NCBI GenBank assembly: GCA_947624215.1
Contig: CANQJJ010000003.1
Span: 28,059-92,058, forward strand
Length of the DNA stretch: 64,000 nt
Reading direction: 5' to 3'
Origin: an uncultured Clostridia bacterium
GTDB lineage: Bacteria > Bacillota > Clostridia > Christensenellales > Borkfalkiaceae
Shown here: positions 1 to 6,904 of the stretch, piece after piece
Position numbering within the stretch: the first letter of the stretch is position 1
Layout of the letters: the number at the start of each line of letters is the position of its first letter
Notes under the pieces: generated by a model
Told to the model about the DNA's origin: nothing
Database searches by the model: none
Seen by the model: the letters and a program-made list of their open reading frames with translations, nothing else
Program-made: the position numbers and the translations under genes

Positions 1-1
1 G

Positions 2-664
2 AAATACGGTCTCACCGACGGGCCCTGCTTTGCCGCGGAAGTCGTCCCCGACCGCTTGGCCGCGGAGTCGATCGAACACATCCGGATGCTCCTCGAAGAG
101 GGGAGAGAGCAGGCCGTCTTCACGGACACGGGGTGCATCGGCGTCGTGAAATTCACCGAAGAGGACCAGACGGCCTTCGAATTCGGCACCTTCCTCGCCC
201 AATCGCTCTATGAAGAGCTCGGCGTGAAGGCGAGCGTGGGCACGGGATGCGAGGTGAAGTCTTTCCGCGAGATCGCCTTCTCCTATTCGCAGGCCGCGGC
301 AGCCGTGCGCATGAGTTCGCTCTTTGGCGGGGAAGGCGAGGTGCATTCCTACCGCGAATACCTGCTCGTGCGCCTCCTCGAAGACATGCCCCGCGTCCGC
401 ATCGAGGACTATCTTGAACAGTTCCACGTCGAGGGGGCGGCGGAGATCTTCGAAGACGAAGAGATGACGGCGACGGCCGAGGAGTTCTTGGAGAGCAGCC
501 TGAACATCTCCGAGACCAGCCGTAACCTCTTTTTGCACCGCAATACCCTCTCTTACCGTCTCGACAAGATCGAGCGCGCGACGGGGCTGAACATCAGAAA
601 GTTTTCCGACGCGGTCACCTTCCGCGTCATCACGATCCTCTATAAATTGCTCGAAAAGGCGTGA
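2..664 (+). CDS. PucR/CdaR-type transcriptional regulator, C-terminal part
   Basis: The frame is open from the first bases of the window, so the gene starts upstream and only its last ~220 codons are seen. The middle, with a segment reading SVGTGCEVKSFREIAFSY, looks like the GGDEF-like fold of CdaR/PucR regulators. The last ~60 residues (ETSRNLFLHRNTLSYRLDKI) are the characteristic PucR C-terminal helix-turn-helix. Family members control purine, sugar-diacid or other catabolic genes. The ligand cannot be told from this fragment. A TTG near base 56 lies inside the open frame and is not the likely start. Confidence 0.85.
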   Translation, partial: KYGLTDGPCFAAEVVPDRLAAESIEHIRMLLEEGREQAVFTDTGCIGVVKFTEEDQTAFEFGTFLAQSLYEELGVKASVGTGCEVKSFREIAFSYSQAAAAVRMSSLFGGEGEVHSYREYLLVRLLEDMPRVRIEDYLEQFHVEGAAEIFEDEEMTATAEEFLESSLNISETSRNLFLHRNTLSYRLDKIERATGLNIRKFSDAVTFRVITILYKLLEKA

Positions 665-666
665 AT

Positions 667-724
667 TGAGGCGAAAACTGCTCAAAATGGCGCAGTCTGA
701 GGCGAAAACTGCTCAAAATGGCGC
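667..724. repeat. 27-bp direct repeat, two copies, period 31
   Basis: Two identical 27-bp units (TGAGGCGAAAACTG... ending GGCGC) sit at 667-693 and 698-724, directly after the regulator stop codon and before the S41 peptidase. They do not belong to the large repeat families seen elsewhere in the window. Function unknown. Confidence 0.85.
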
Positions 725-772
725 GACTGCTGCGGTGTAAGCCCGCCCCGCGGACGCGCCGAAGGAAGGCAT

Positions 773-2059
773 ATGGACAGACAAAAACAGGAGGGGACGG
801 AGTTCCCCGCAAAGAAAAGCGCTTCGAAGAGGGTGCTTGCGGCCGCCTGCTGCGTGCTCGCGGCCCTTCTCTTTTTCTCGCTCGGGTGGTTCGGGCACCT
901 GCTCTCCATCGGCCAAAATGCCCGAAGTCTGCTTTGGGCGGTGCGGACGGCGGAAAACCATTATTATAATGGCGTCACGGAGGAGGAGCTCTACGGCGCC
1001 TTCTTCGACGACTTCGCCCTCGATCCCTATTCGGAATACTACACCCGCGAGGAGTATGCCGCGCTCTATAAGCAGCATGAGGGCAACCGCGCCGACTTCG
1101 GCTTGCAGTTCCGTGCCGATGGGGAGGAACTTCTCATCGTGCGCACGGTGGGCGGTTCCCCCGCGGAGCGTGCGGGCATCCTCGGCGGCATGTATATCCT
1201 CGGCTACGGAAAGAGCGAGGAGACATTGCAGACGGGTACCATGTCCGCGTTCCGTGCCTTTGTAACGGGGACAGACGAGCTCGTGCTCCGCTGCGGGTTC
1301 GAGCGGGACGGGAGCGACGCCAAGCTCTATCCCATCGCGCGGGTGAACTACCGCACCTCCTCCGTGCTCTACCGCGACGGCGAGGGGGCTCTCCGCTTTG
1401 CCGGGGAGGGAACGCCCGCCCTCGGTGCGCTCGAAGGGCTGCCTTCCGACACGGCATATCTCCGCCTCGACGAGTTCTACGGCACGGCCGTGTCCGAGAC
1501 GGAGGCGGCGCTCACCGCCATGAAGGAGCGCGGCAAGAAAGATCTCATCCTCGATCTGAGGGGCAACGGCGGCGGGTATCTCTCGGTATTCCAGGGCATC
1601 GCGGCCCTGCTCCTGCGCGGCGCAGAGGAGAGTGCTCCCGTCGTGGCGGTCTCGCGCGATAAAAACGGGAGTGAGAAGAAGTGGCGGGCGCCCGCGAACA
1701 GGTTCGGCGAATTTTTCGGGGAGGACGCCAAAGTCTACATCCTCGCCGACGAGAACACGGCCTCGGCCTCGGAGTGCCTCATCGGGGCGCTCATCTCCTA
1801 CGGTACCCTGCCCTACGGCAACATCTTCCTCCGCGCGGAGACGGGGGCCACCTACGGCAAGGGTATCATGCAGTCTTCCTTCACGGACATGGCGGGCAAC
1901 GTTCTCAAACTCACCGACGCGCAGATGTTCTGGCCGAACGGGAAGACCATCCACGGCGTGGGCGTGACGACGGAGGACGGAGCGGTCGCCATCGACGCAC
2001 CCGCCACCGCGGGGAAAGAGGACGTCTTTTTGAGCGCCGTGCTCGCCCTGATCCGTTGA
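773..2059 (+). CDS. S41-family C-terminal processing peptidase
   Basis: A 428-aa membrane-anchored serine protease of the CtpA/Prc type. Residues ~21-44 form one N-terminal transmembrane segment after a Lys/Arg-rich stretch, so the protease faces outside. A PDZ-like segment (ERAGILGGMYILGYGK) follows. The S41 core is then seen: DLILDLRGNGGGY, the Ser motif TASASE, and the Lys of TYGKGIMQ about 30 residues later, which give the Ser/Lys dyad. Such enzymes trim or degrade envelope proteins from their C-termini; in sporeformers some act in sporulation signalling. The start is the ATG in CATATGG. The dispersed CATGTCCG word lies in frame at 1240 and encodes Met-Ser-Ala. Confidence 0.9.
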   Translation: MDRQKQEGTEFPAKKSASKRVLAAACCVLAALLFFSLGWFGHLLSIGQNARSLLWAVRTAENHYYNGVTEEELYGAFFDDFALDPYSEYYTREEYAALYKQHEGNRADFGLQFRADGEELLIVRTVGGSPAERAGILGGMYILGYGKSEETLQTGTMSAFRAFVTGTDELVLRCGFERDGSDAKLYPIARVNYRTSSVLYRDGEGALRFAGEGTPALGALEGLPSDTAYLRLDEFYGTAVSETEAALTAMKERGKKDLILDLRGNGGGYLSVFQGIAALLLRGAEESAPVVAVSRDKNGSEKKWRAPANRFGEFFGEDAKVYILADENTASASECLIGALISYGTLPYGNIFLRAETGATYGKGIMQSSFTDMAGNVLKLTDAQMFWPNGKTIHGVGVTTEDGAVAIDAPATAGKEDVFLSAVLALIR

Positions 2060-2102
2060 AGCACCCGCAAGGCCTCATGCGGCGAGGGGCGCGTTTCCAA
2101 GA

Positions 2103-2396
2103 CTACGCTTGGTGAAGGCTGCCGAGATAGCGCCTGAGAACATCGATATCCACATCCTGCACAGTGCCGGTCTCCCCGCGGGGCCGGTCTTTTTCGTCTT
2201 CCCGCATGGAGCTGCCCGCAGGCTCTCCGGGAGTTTCCGAGGGCCTGTCATCGGACATGGGTGCCACGTTTTGCGTCAGTGCTTGGATGAGCGCGCGGTT
2301 TTCACGGTAGAGATCCAAGAGATTTTTCAGGCGCGAGCGCATCTCTTCGTCGCCGCCCGCATAGATGAGTAGAAATAACAGAACGAGAGTCTCCAT
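2103..2396 (-). CDS. small hypothetical protein with N-terminal membrane segment
   Basis: A 97-aa reading frame, divergent from the gene at 2460. It starts with a short hydrophobic stretch (LVLLFLLIY), then a charged helical part and a Pro/Glu-rich middle. I do not recognise the family and no strong ribosome site is visible. It shares the intergenic region with a gene that has a sporulation-type -10, so a sporulation role is possible but unproven. The dispersed word lies in frame at 2252. Confidence 0.5.
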   Translation of the reverse strand: METLVLLFLLIYAGGDEEMRSRLKNLLDLYRENRALIQALTQNVAPMSDDRPSETPGEPAGSSMREDEKDRPRGETGTVQDVDIDVLRRYLGSLHQA

Positions 2397-2435
2397 GTCT
2401 CAATCGTATGCCGCAAACAAAAAAACGGTGTTCGT

Positions 2436-2444
2436 GCATAGGAT
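2436..2444 (+). promoter_or_regulatory. possible sigmaE/sigmaK-type -10 element
   Basis: GCATAGGAT lies 15 nt before the ATG of the 106-codon gene. The same arrangement (GCATAGAAT, then GAGAGGTGA, then ATG) stands before sigK at 59214. It fits the CATAnnnT -10 class of mother-cell sigma factors. No convincing -35 was identified. Confidence 0.4.
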
Positions 2445-2459
2445 GAAAGAGAGGTGACT

Positions 2460-2774
2460 ATGGACGATTTTGCAAACTTCACACCCAAGAACACACCCAA
2501 GAACACGCCCAAGGAAAGAGAGGCGCCCGCGGATCCGCCCGAAAAGGATGACGCCGCGTGGCTGAAAGAGGCAGACGCGCTTCTCAAAGAGTACAGCGGC
2601 CGCAGCGAGGAGGACATTCTGAAAGCCATCTATGCGCGCGCCGTGCAGGGCAAGCGGGAGGGCACCCTCACCAACGGGCAGATCGACGCCTTCTATGCCC
2701 AGATCTCCCCCATGCTCGACGGGTTCAAGCGCAGGAAGCTGAAAAAACTCGCCGAGGAGCTCAAACGCATGTAA
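2460..2774 (+). CDS. small charged hypothetical protein
   Basis: A 104-aa protein starting at the ATG after the ribosome site GAGAGG; a GTG two codons earlier is less well spaced. The N-terminus holds a short TPKN repeat (PKNTPKNTPK), then a Pro/Asp/Glu linker and a helical C-terminal half with many Lys, Arg and Glu. No family recognised. Its upstream region resembles that of sigK, so expression in the mother cell during sporulation is a reasonable guess. Confidence 0.6.
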   Translation: MDDFANFTPKNTPKNTPKEREAPADPPEKDDAAWLKEADALLKEYSGRSEEDILKAIYARAVQGKREGTLTNGQIDAFYAQISPMLDGFKRRKLKKLAEELKRM

Positions 2775-2775
2775 G

Positions 2776-2850
2776 CGTCATTCTGAGCCAGCAGAGTACG
2801 AATGAGAGCGAACTGCCCATCCGCGAAGAATCTTATTACGACCAAGTGTT
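2776..2850 (+). repeat. solitary family-D intergenic repeat
   Basis: About 75 bp running from GCGTCATTCTGAGCC to GAAGAATCTTATTACGACC, right after the stop codon of the 106-codon gene. The same unit occurs about a dozen times in the repeat islands (e.g. 7348, 7655, 10745, 11105, 13713, 24268, 63225 and reversed at 20037, 36197, 52307). This is the only copy standing alone. Confidence 0.85.
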
Positions 2851-2876
2851 GTGTGAACGAATTAGGCATTTGTGCT

Positions 2877-3989
2877 CTACAGCCGCGCAAGGGCGCCGAG
2901 CAGAGCCCTTACCTCCCGCATCCCCTGAAAGGCCGAAAAGGAGGCACGCACGAGCCCCGCGGGAAAGGTCCCGAGCGCGCGGTGGGCAAGGGGAGCACAG
3001 TGCAGACCGCCGCGGACGGCGATGTCGAAGCGCTCCGAGAGCATGGTCGCGACCTCCTCCGAATCGTATTTTTCGTGGCGGAAGGCGGCGATCCCGCAGG
3101 GGTTGGGCTTGGAGTAGGCGACGCACCCTGCCGCGGGCAGTCCTTCGTGCAGGGCGGCCGTTAAAGACAGGAGATGTTCTGCGTCCCCCTCGCGGCGCGC
3201 CTTCACGAGCAGGGCCCCCTCGAACAGCGAGCAGATGGCGGGATAGGAGAGCGTCCCCGCCTCGAGACGGTCGGGATAGAAGGCGGGCATGTCGGCATTG
3301 AAACTCTCGCTGCCCGTGCCCCCGAAGAGGATGGGAGAGGGCTCGAAGCGGTCGGAAAAGAGCAGTGCCGCCGCGCCCTGTATGGCGTGCAGTCCCTTGT
3401 GCCCCGCGAGCGCCAACGCGTCGACGCCCCATTCCCGCATGCGGACGGGCAGATGCCCCGCGCCCTGTGCCCCGTCGGCGAGCAGGAGAACTTTTTCGGG
3501 AAGTTTTGCGCGGATCGCCTTGATGTCGGGTGCGTAGCCCGTGACGTTGGAGGCCGTGGTGATACAGACGAGCTTGGTCTTCTCCGTCACAAAGGAGGCC
3601 ACCATGTCCGCGTTCAGCCCTCCGTTTTCATCGAGCGGCACGACGTCGTAGCACACTCCGCGCGTCTTTTTGAGGTGCTCCAAGGGGCGGAGGACGGAGT
3701 TGTGTTCGAGGGCCGTGCACACGGCGTGGTCGCCCTCATCGAGGATGCCGAGGATGGCATAGTTGAGCGCTTCGGTGCAGCTCCTCGTGAAGACGACCCG
3801 CTCGTAGCCGTAGCCGTCGAAGAGCTCCGAGAGCAGGTTGCGGCAGGCGAGGACGTGTTCGCTTTGGGCGAGGGAGAGGCGGTGGCCGCTCCGCCCGGGG
3901 TTGGCGCATTGCTTCATGGAGGCGAGCACGGCGCTCTGTACGGCCGCGGGCTTGGTGCCGCCCGTCGCGGCATTGTCGAGATAGATCAT
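2877..3989 (-). CDS. class-V aminotransferase, cysteine desulfurase/selenocysteine lyase-like
   Basis: A 370-aa PLP enzyme of the NifS/SufS superfamily. It opens with MIYLDNAATGGTKP, has ALEHNSVLRP around the substrate site, ADGAQGAGHL as the PLP-pocket Asp motif, the Schiff-base lysine in LAGHKGL, and a Cys in RGGLHCAPL at the usual place of the catalytic cysteine. It would remove sulfur or selenium from (seleno)cysteine. It is transcribed away from a DUF3343 gene, a family annotated as putative Se/S carrier, which supports a Se/S delivery role over general Fe-S biogenesis. No scaffold gene (iscU/sufU) is near. Confidence 0.85.
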   Translation of the reverse strand: MIYLDNAATGGTKPAAVQSAVLASMKQCANPGRSGHRLSLAQSEHVLACRNLLSELFDGYGYERVVFTRSCTEALNYAILGILDEGDHAVCTALEHNSVLRPLEHLKKTRGVCYDVVPLDENGGLNADMVASFVTEKTKLVCITTASNVTGYAPDIKAIRAKLPEKVLLLADGAQGAGHLPVRMREWGVDALALAGHKGLHAIQGAAALLFSDRFEPSPILFGGTGSESFNADMPAFYPDRLEAGTLSYPAICSLFEGALLVKARREGDAEHLLSLTAALHEGLPAAGCVAYSKPNPCGIAAFRHEKYDSEEVATMLSERFDIAVRGGLHCAPLAHRALGTFPAGLVRASFSAFQGMREVRALLGALARL

Positions 3990-4043
3990 GGTTTTATTCT
4001 CCCGAAGGTTTTTCGGTATAATATACGAAGGCAGGTCAAAAAT

Positions 4044-4274
4044 ATGACGGTACTCGCGGTATTTCGTTCACGCGCGCAATCGCTCGACTTCCTCTCCGCC
4101 CTCAAAGCGGCAGGGGTGCCCGCACAGGCGGTCTCCACCCCCAAGGAGGCGGGCGTGGGATGCGGCGTGTCGGTAAAATTCGAGGAAAACATGCTCTTCC
4201 GCGCCAAGGGCGTGCTCGCAAGGAGGCCCTATTCCTCCTTTGCGGGATTTTTGCGTGGCGGCGGGTTCCTCTGA
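4044..4274 (+). CDS. DUF3343 putative Se/S carrier protein
   Basis: A 76-aa protein of the DUF3343 (Se/S-carrier-like) family: a beta-alpha start (MTVLAVFRSRAQSLDF), PAQAVSTPKEAGVGCGVSVKF with the conserved Cys, and a short tail. The start is the ATG after AAGGCAGG; TATAAT stands at 4017-4022. Its divergent neighbour is a cysteine desulfurase-like enzyme, the typical companion of this family. Binding of S or Se by the Cys is inferred from the family, not shown here. Confidence 0.8.
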   Translation: MTVLAVFRSRAQSLDFLSALKAAGVPAQAVSTPKEAGVGCGVSVKFEENMLFRAKGVLARRPYSSFAGFLRGGGFL

Positions 4275-4278
4275 ACGC

Positions 4279-4307
4279 TTGCATTTTGCAGGAAAATGTG
4301 CTAAAAT
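4279..4307 (+). promoter_or_regulatory. promoter of nth, leaderless layout
   Basis: TTGCAT, 17-nt spacer, TAAAAT. The ATG of nth begins 7 nt after the -10 ends, at the expected transcription start, so the message would have essentially no 5' leader. Confidence 0.65.
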
Positions 4308-4313
4308 CGACAT

Positions 4314-4940
4314 ATGGACAAGACTGCATGTATTCTCGGAGAACTCTCCCGCCTCTACCCCGACGCACGCCCCGCGCTCGAGTTCCGCACCCCGTATGAG
4401 CTGCTTATCGCCGTCATCCTCTCGGCGCAGTGTACGGACGAGCGCGTCAACAAGGTGACGGCCGTGCTCTTCGAACACTACAACACCCCCGCGGCCATGG
4501 TGACGCTAAGCGGGGAGGAGCTGGAAAAGTATATCTTCTCGTGCGGGTTCTATCACAACAAGGCCGCGCACATCCTCTCAGCCTCCCGCGACATTTTGGA
4601 GAAGTTCGGCGGCGAAGTGCCCTCCACTCTCGAGGAGCTCAGAACGCTCGCGGGCGTGGGGAGAAAGACGGCCAACGTCGTCTATGCCGTCGCCTTCGGG
4701 GGCAACGCCATCGCCGTGGATACGCACGTCTTCCGCGTCTCCAACCGCCTCGGGATCGCGGAGGGGAAGACGCCCGAAGCCGTCGAGGAAGGGCTCATGC
4801 GCGCCATCCCCGAAGACATGTGGTCCAAGGCGCATCACCTGCTCATCTGGCACGGGAGAAGGGTGTGTAAATCGCAGCGGCCCGCGTGCGAAAGCTGTAC
4901 GCTGAAAACGTGGTGTAAGTATTATGAAGACAACAAATGA
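4314..4940 (+). CDS. nth: endonuclease III
   Basis: A 208-aa DNA glycosylase/AP lyase that removes oxidised pyrimidines in base-excision repair. The helix-hairpin-helix reads LAGVGRKTANVV with catalytic Lys118. The catalytic Asp136 is in AVDTHVFR. Four C-terminal cysteines (185, 192, 195, 201; pattern C-X6-C-X2-C-X5-C) hold the 4Fe-4S cluster. Length is normal for the family. The ATG follows a -10 by 6 nt and no Shine-Dalgarno is visible. Confidence 0.96.
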   Translation: MDKTACILGELSRLYPDARPALEFRTPYELLIAVILSAQCTDERVNKVTAVLFEHYNTPAAMVTLSGEELEKYIFSCGFYHNKAAHILSASRDILEKFGGEVPSTLEELRTLAGVGRKTANVVYAVAFGGNAIAVDTHVFRVSNRLGIAEGKTPEAVEEGLMRAIPEDMWSKAHHLLIWHGRRVCKSQRPACESCTLKTWCKYYEDNK

Positions 4941-4980
4941 GGGCACCGTGTCTGAAAGATAGCCTTCGGAAAGCGTGTAT

Positions 4981-5025
4981 AAAAACCTCCCGCATGGGCC
5001 AAAAAACATGCAAGGAGGTTTTTTT
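4981..5025 (+). terminator. terminator-like hairpin that contains the next gene's ribosome site
   Basis: AAAAACCTCC at 4981 pairs with GGAGGTTTTTTT at 5014. The 3' arm plus T-run looks like an intrinsic terminator for nth, yet it also contains AAGGAGG, the ribosome site of the coat gene starting at 5026. The fold would hide that site in read-through RNA. Confidence 0.7.
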
Positions 5026-5220
5026 ATGACGGCTCTCACCGCAAAAGATCTGGATGTTTTGACGCATGTACTCACGGGAGAGGAAATGGCCTGCAAGAAG
5101 GCCCGTATCTATGCAAACACGCTCACGGACGCTTCGCTCGCCGCCGCGATGAACGAGGTCGCGATGCAGCACGAACAGCGCTTCGAGGCACTCTTCAAAT
5201 TATTGGGAGGGAAGGGATGA
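5026..5220 (+). CDS. small spore-coat-like protein, first of CotF pair
   Basis: A 64-aa helical protein (MTALTAKDLDVLTHVL...) starting at the ATG behind AAGGAGG. It reads like a half-size CotF/ferritin-like helical pair with conserved Glu and His (EMACKKARIYA, MQHEQRFEALF). Its stop overlaps the start of the CotF gene (ATGA), so the two are translationally coupled and their products probably act together in the spore coat. The exact family is uncertain because the protein is so short. Confidence 0.7.
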   Translation: MTALTAKDLDVLTHVLTGEEMACKKARIYANTLTDASLAAAMNEVAMQHEQRFEALFKLLGGKG

Positions 5221-5516
5221 AACAGTCGAAAAAGGACATCATGCTCTCGGAAAAGGACGCCTTGCAGGACATGCTCGACGTAGAGAAATTGCTCATGAAT
5301 TACTACTCCGCCGCCCTCACTGAGGGGAGCAGCACGGCCTTCCGCAAGGAGATCCTCAAAAATTTTTCGGCACACGAGAAGACGCAGTTTTCCGTCTTCG
5401 AACAGATGCTTTCCCGCGGGTATTATGAAGTCCAGCCCGCGCCCAAGATGATGATCGACCAGAACGCGGAAAAATTTTCCAAGGCAAAGAAGCAAATGTC
5501 CTCGGCAAGCGCTTGA
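5217..5516 (+). CDS. CotF-family spore coat protein
   Basis: A 99-aa protein with the CotF domain: LSEKDALQDMLDVEKLLMNY, then a second helix NFSAHEKTQFSVFEQMLSRG and YYEVQPAPKMMID. Homologues are structural proteins of the Bacillus/Clostridia spore coat. It overlaps the preceding small gene by 4 nt. The -35 of the next promoter (5513) overlaps its stop codon. Confidence 0.85.
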   Translation: MKQSKKDIMLSEKDALQDMLDVEKLLMNYYSAALTEGSSTAFRKEILKNFSAHEKTQFSVFEQMLSRGYYEVQPAPKMMIDQNAEKFSKAKKQMSSASA

Positions 5517-5542
5517 CAGACCCGCCCCCGCTACGTTATAAT
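5513..5542 (+). promoter_or_regulatory. strong vegetative-type promoter
   Basis: TTGACA, 18-nt spacer, TATAAT. It begins inside the stop region of the CotF gene and drives the small gene at 5570. Confidence 0.8.
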
Positions 5543-5569
5543 ATTCTTGAAAAAATGCGGAGGCGGTTT

Positions 5570-5719
5570 ATGGAAGAGGGCAAAATCAAGGCCGAGCGCA
5601 TCGGCCGTGACGCACAAAAGCGCGAACAGGAGCGCATCCGCCGCGAACGGGAAGCCATCGCGGAGATGACGGGCAACTCTCCGTCTGAGGAAAAAGAGGA
5701 AGAAAAGACCAAGGAATAG
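5570..5719 (+). CDS. small charged hypothetical protein
   Basis: A 49-aa, very Lys/Arg/Glu-rich, probably helical peptide (MEEGKIKAERIGRDAQKR...). The start is set by GGAGG 6 nt upstream and by the promoter at 5513-5542; any longer frame would begin inside the promoter. No family recognised. Confidence 0.6.
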   Translation: MEEGKIKAERIGRDAQKREQERIRREREAIAEMTGNSPSEEKEEEKTKE

Positions 5720-5761
5720 CGCCCCGCGCCCCTGCACAAACTGTTATGCGGGAGGGGCGGA

Positions 5762-5875
5762 ATGGCGAAGAAAAAGGAAAAAGCGCTCTACGCGCACAAT
5801 CCGAACTATTGCATGATCATGCCGGACAGCGAGGAGCGCGACGACGAGAGCATTGCCTCGACGGGCCAATCATGA
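5762..5875 (+). CDS. very small hypothetical protein
   Basis: A 37-codon frame (MAKKKEKALYAHNPNYCMIM...) with the ribosome site GGAGGGG 6 nt upstream, directly followed by an intrinsic terminator. It probably shares the transcript from 5513. A hairpin between CGCCCCT (about 5728) and AGGGGCG (about 5755) could cover the ribosome site. Function unknown. Confidence 0.5.
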   Translation: MAKKKEKALYAHNPNYCMIMPDSEERDDESIASTGQS

Positions 5876-5902
5876 AACTTCCCCAAGCGGGAAGTTTTTT
5901 TA
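5876..5902 (+). terminator. intrinsic terminator
   Basis: AAACTTCCCC-AAGC-GGGAAGTTTTTTT, directly after the 37-codon gene. Confidence 0.85.
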
Positions 5903-5930
5903 TGCAGATAAAAAAGGTGGCAGGCATGTC

Positions 5931-5955
5931 TGAAAGAGAGGCTTCGTAAAGCAAA
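5931..5955 (+). repeat. extended form of the dispersed word
   Basis: GGCATGTCTGAAAGAGAGGC followed by TTCGTAAAGC. A close relative stands at 4945-4974 (GTGTCTGAAAGATAGCC then TTCGGAAAGC), and reversed relatives lie at 31221-31242 and 41600-41632. All four lie just past gene 3' ends. Confidence 0.6.
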
Positions 5956-5966
5956 AATCGGCACGA

Positions 5967-5992
5967 GAAAGCCCGCCGCAGAGGGCGGGCGG
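5967..5992 (-). terminator. intrinsic terminator of the LURP-one gene
   Basis: GCCCGCC and GGGCGGGC form a GC-rich stem; on the minus strand it is followed by TTTCTCG. It lies 20-45 nt past the stop codon. Confidence 0.7.
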
Positions 5993-6010
5993 AAATGCGA
6001 TAGGCGGCCG

Positions 6011-6508
6011 TTAAGGGTCCACGGTGGCCGGGGCGTCGGTCTCCGATTCGGAGAGCTGCACGTCGATGGCCAGCGTGAAGGTGAGCGAGTGTAGCAAATA
6101 CTCGGGGAGCGTGTCGATGACGCGCATCGACTCATGGTTATAGAACGTCTCCCCGACGGAGGCGATCGTCCTGTCGTTGCCGTCGAGAATGCGGTAATTG
6201 CCGTGGTCGAAGTCGCCGACGGCGCACCAATTCAAAAATCCGAGGTCGAAGAGCTTTTTGAACTTCATGCAAGCCTGCTTGACGGCGGAGACATAGCGCG
6301 TGCTGTGTTTGATCTCCACGGAGGGAGAGGAAACATCGAGCGATTCTTTGAGCGTCGCCACGCTCTTGTTGTGCTGGGAAGGATCGTAGACTTTCAGCCG
6401 TCTGCCGTCTTCCTTGGCTTCCACGCGGAAGAGTTTGCGCCCGATCTCGTCGAAAATATCAAAGGAATCCATCCACGAGACGATCTTGTCCTCAAACATC
6501 ATTTTCAT
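6011..6508 (-). CDS. LURP-one-related (tubby-like fold) protein
   Basis: A 165-aa protein of the LURP-one/YxjI family. The N-terminal half (DKIVSWMDSFDIFDEIGRKL) shows the 'W-x-D-x-FDI-D-x-G' opening and later LKVYDPSQH. The second half has NWCAVGDFDHGNYRILDG, the family's conserved W...GDF...Y signature, and ends in a hydrophobic helix. The fold is a 12-strand tubby-like barrel and its bacterial role is unknown. The start chosen is ATGAAAATG behind AAAGGG; a longer frame reaching 6616 crosses the dispersed word and lacks a ribosome site. Confidence 0.75.
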   Translation of the reverse strand: MKMMFEDKIVSWMDSFDIFDEIGRKLFRVEAKEDGRRLKVYDPSQHNKSVATLKESLDVSSPSVEIKHSTRYVSAVKQACMKFKKLFDLGFLNWCAVGDFDHGNYRILDGNDRTIASVGETFYNHESMRVIDTLPEYLLHSLTFTLAIDVQLSESETDAPATVDP

Positions 6509-6811
6509 ATCTATCATACCCTTTGTTTTATTTACACACTCATTCGTCTCGGACATGGGTACCGCAAAAGCGGTGCAAAGCCGCATTTTGGGGACCCTCG
6601 CCTCTTCCTCGGCCATGCGCTTTTGGGCGCCTTTTTTTGGCGGAAGAGGGGCAGAACGGTTCGGGAGGAAACGCTTGAAACAGCTTCGGGCGGCTCCTTA
6701 TTGGGGGTGCCTGAAAAAGCTGCAACCGCTTCGCAAACTCCTTCGTGTAGCAAAAAATGCCACTCATGGAGCTTACGGGTACATTATAGCAGAGGAACTT
6801 TATTTTGTCAA
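6509..6811 (-). promoter_or_regulatory. promoter and long leader of the LURP-one gene
   Basis: On the minus strand TTGACA (6811-6806), 17-nt spacer and TATAAT (6788-6783) make a consensus promoter. The transcript would then carry a leader of about 270 nt before the ATG at 6508. I recognise no riboswitch class in it. It contains the dispersed word at 6550. Confidence 0.65.
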
Positions 6812-6904
6812 GAGTTTAGAGCAAAGAAAAGGTGGTTTTTTTGTGAAAAATTTTATCACGTTCTCGGGATAGGAAAGGTATTTATTAAATATATTATATG
6901 ATTC

